In this document: positions 5,442 through 6,903 of the stretch, one piece after another | Layout of the letters: every line of letters starts with the position of its first letter | Position numbering within the stretch: the stretch's first letter is position 1 | Origin: Deltaproteobacteria bacterium | GTDB taxonomy: Bacteria > SAR324 > JACQKK01 | Reading direction: 5' to 3' | Assembly: GCA_029858165.1 (NCBI GenBank) | Contig: JAOUFO010000094.1 | Span: 1-6,903, forward strand | DNA: 6,903 bases | The notes under the pieces: model-generated | Database searches by the model: none | Told to the model about the DNA's origin: nothing | The model's input: only the letters and a program-made list of their open reading frames with translations | Program-made: the position numbers and the translations under genes

Positions 5442-6872
5442 ATGGCGGATATTCCCTTTGAAGTTGATCTGGATGAGGAACACCCCCCCGAATCCTCCCT
5501 CTTGTCCGGACCGGGGGAGAAAATCTGGTCCGTCAGCGCCCTCACCCGAAAAATCCGCCAATCGGTTGAAAGCGCCCTCCCGTTTGTGGCGGTGGAGGGG
5601 GAGGTTTCCAACTTCAAGGCGGCGGCCTCCGGCCATTTGTACTTCAATCTGAAAGACGGCTCCGCTCAAATCCGTTGCGTCATGTTCCGGGCGGCGGGGG
5701 TTCGCCTGAAGTTTCAGATGGAAGACGGCCTGCAAGTGGTGTCCCGGGGGCGGATCACCGTTTATGAACAGCGGGGGGAGGTTCAATTGCAGGTGGCGGC
5801 CCTGGAACCCCAGGGGGTGGGGGCGTTGCAGCTGGCTTTTGAACAATTGAAAAAAAAGCTGGCGGATGAAGGGTTGTTTGATTCGGCCCGCAAGCGCCCC
5901 CTCCCCTTTTTGCCCAGGGGGATCGGCATGGTCACATCCCCCACAGGGGCTGCCATCCGGGATATGCTGACGGTCTTGGACCGGCGGTTCCCATCCATTC
6001 CGGTGCTGATCCATCCGGCCACGGTCCAGGGGGATTTGGCCGCGGGGGAAATCGCCCGGGGGATCCACACCCTCAACCGGCTGGCCGAAACCCACGGCCT
6101 GGATGTGCTGATTGTGGGGCGGGGCGGGGGGTCCATAGAAGACCTGTGGCCGTTTAATGAAGAGGTGGTGGCCCGGGCCATCGCCGGGTCCCGGCTGCCG
6201 GTTATTTCCGCCGTGGGCCATGAGGTGGATTTTACCATTGCCGATTTTGTAGCCGATGCCCGGGCGCCCACCCCGTCCGCCGCGGCGGAAATCGTGGCCC
6301 CCCACCGGCAGGAACTGCTGGCCGCCGTATCCGGCTGGCGGGAGCGGCTGCTGGCCGGGATTCAAAACCGATTGGAAATCCGCTGGGAGGGGTGGCGCAC
6401 CCTGCGCGCCCGCCTGGGCACCCCCCAAAGCCAGATTCTTCAGGCCGCCCAGCGGGTGGATGAATGGACCCACCGGGGGGGGAAGGCCCTGCATTTCTTG
6501 TTTTCCAGGGCGGCGGGCAAACTGGCCCAGGGGCAGGCCGGTCTGCGGGGCAGCCGCCCGGACCGGATGACCCCCCTGTACCGGGCCGAGGTCCGCGGGC
6601 TGGCCAGCAGACTGGCCCCGGCCCTGGAACGGCTGGTGGCCCACCGGCGGGAAAAACTGACCGAAAAAATGGAACTGCTGGATTCCCTCAGCCCCCTGAC
6701 CACCCTGCGGCGGGGGTATGGGGCAGTGCAGAAAGCCGACGGGCGGCTGGTGCGGGGGGTGGCCCAGGTGACCCTTGGAGAACAACTGGGGATCCGATTG
6801 GCGGACGGCCGTGTTTCCGCCAGAGTGGAATCGGTTGACCCGGACCTTCCCGGACCCAAACCCCCAACCTGA
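5442..6872 (+). CDS. xseA: Exodeoxyribonuclease VII large subunit
   Basis: With the small subunit XseB this forms exonuclease VII, a cytoplasmic nuclease that degrades single-stranded DNA from both ends and acts in repair and recombination. The 476-residue protein shows the family architecture: an N-terminal extension of about 27 residues, an OB-fold domain (about 28-123) starting at WSVSALTRKIRQSVE and including VAVEGEVSNFKAAASGHLYF, then the catalytic domain. This contains LPFLPRGIGMVTSPTGAAIRD (154-174), VGRGGGSIEDLWPFN (225-239) and SAVGHEVDFTIADFVADARA (256-275), followed by PTPSAAAEIVAP. His260 and Asp263 and Arg227 correspond to residues reported as essential in the E. coli enzyme. A long helical region with SPLTTLRRGYGAVQ (417-430) closes the protein. 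The ATG at 5442 lacks a good ribosome-binding site. A G8 tract (6475-6482) and an A8 tract (5850-5857) lie in the frame, which is intact. Confidence 0.96.
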   Translation: MADIPFEVDLDEEHPPESSLLSGPGEKIWSVSALTRKIRQSVESALPFVAVEGEVSNFKAAASGHLYFNLKDGSAQIRCVMFRAAGVRLKFQMEDGLQVVSRGRITVYEQRGEVQLQVAALEPQGVGALQLAFEQLKKKLADEGLFDSARKRPLPFLPRGIGMVTSPTGAAIRDMLTVLDRRFPSIPVLIHPATVQGDLAAGEIARGIHTLNRLAETHGLDVLIVGRGGGSIEDLWPFNEEVVARAIAGSRLPVISAVGHEVDFTIADFVADARAPTPSAAAEIVAPHRQELLAAVSGWRERLLAGIQNRLEIRWEGWRTLRARLGTPQSQILQAAQRVDEWTHRGGKALHFLFSRAAGKLAQGQAGLRGSRPDRMTPLYRAEVRGLASRLAPALERLVAHRREKLTEKMELLDSLSPLTTLRRGYGAVQKADGRLVRGVAQVTLGEQLGIRLADGRVSARVESVDPDLPGPKPPT

Positions 6873-6887
6873 AAGACAAAAGACCCC

Positions 6888-6903
6888 ATGACGGACCTGA
6901 AAT
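6888..6903 (+). CDS. xseB: Probable exodeoxyribonuclease VII small subunit, first codons only
   Basis: An ATG 15 nt after the xseA stop opens a frame reading MTDLK before the window ends. The gene order xseA-xseB is common in bacteria, and this spacing fits co-transcription. A weak GAAAGA at 6871-6876 could serve as ribosome-binding site. Five codons cannot identify a protein, so the assignment rests on gene order alone. Confidence 0.4.

Noticed and set aside
5400..6785. 461-codon open frame on the - strand across xseA
   Set aside because: The product is a low-complexity Pro/Gly/His/Gln-rich sequence and lies entirely opposite a well-conserved xseA. Codon-position bias of the + strand explains its length.
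1..6903. Mobile element, CRISPR array, defence island or toxin-antitoxin module
   Set aside because: No transposase, integrase, terminal repeats, spaced direct repeats or small toxin-like gene pair was seen, and composition is even apart from the AT-rich gap at 3550-3610.

Overview
The window looks like ordinary chromosomal housekeeping DNA from a GC-rich Gram-negative bacterium. Everything after position 616 is coded on the + strand, and a secreted-protein gene at the left edge is divergent on the - strand. A long-chain polyprenyl diphosphate synthase, a stand-alone AmrA/AMMECR1 protein, a c-di-GMP HD-GYP protein and an MltD-type lytic transglycosylase are together compatible with a deltaproteobacterial (Desulfobacterota-like) genome. 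That assignment is inferred from gene content only and is weak. No mobile element, CRISPR array, tRNA, rRNA or integration site was seen.

Layout. 1-335 (-): 5' part of an unrecognised secreted protein. 336-615: divergent intergenic region with a good extended -10 promoter candidate for the + strand, a 7-bp inverted repeat and a 9-bp direct repeat. 616-1587: IspB-like polyprenyl synthase. 1588-1710: short gap with two tandem hairpins. 1711-2226: AmrA/AMMECR1-domain protein. 2241-3467: DUF3391 plus HD-GYP protein, 14 nt after amrA and probably co-transcribed with it. 3468-3659: AT-rich gap and leader. 3660-5321: MltD-like lytic transglycosylase with SLT and LysM domains. 5322-5441: gap with a weak dyad and a T-run. 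5442-6872: xseA. 6888-end: first codons of a probable xseB.

How the genes relate. ispB makes the side chain of respiratory quinones. The lytic transglycosylase cuts peptidoglycan in the periplasm. The HD-GYP protein is predicted to lower c-di-GMP. xseA with xseB forms exonuclease VII. AmrA belongs to the AmmeMemoRadiSam set of unknown function, and its usual partners are not in the window. The genes do not form one obvious pathway.

No convincing new system was found. The points most worth a second look are the many 7-9 nt homopolymer tracts inside genes (one in a signal peptide), the isolated amrA paired with an HD-GYP gene, the altered GFP motif and missing post-motif arginine in that HD-GYP protein, and two competing ribosome-binding-site/start pairs in front of the lytic transglycosylase.
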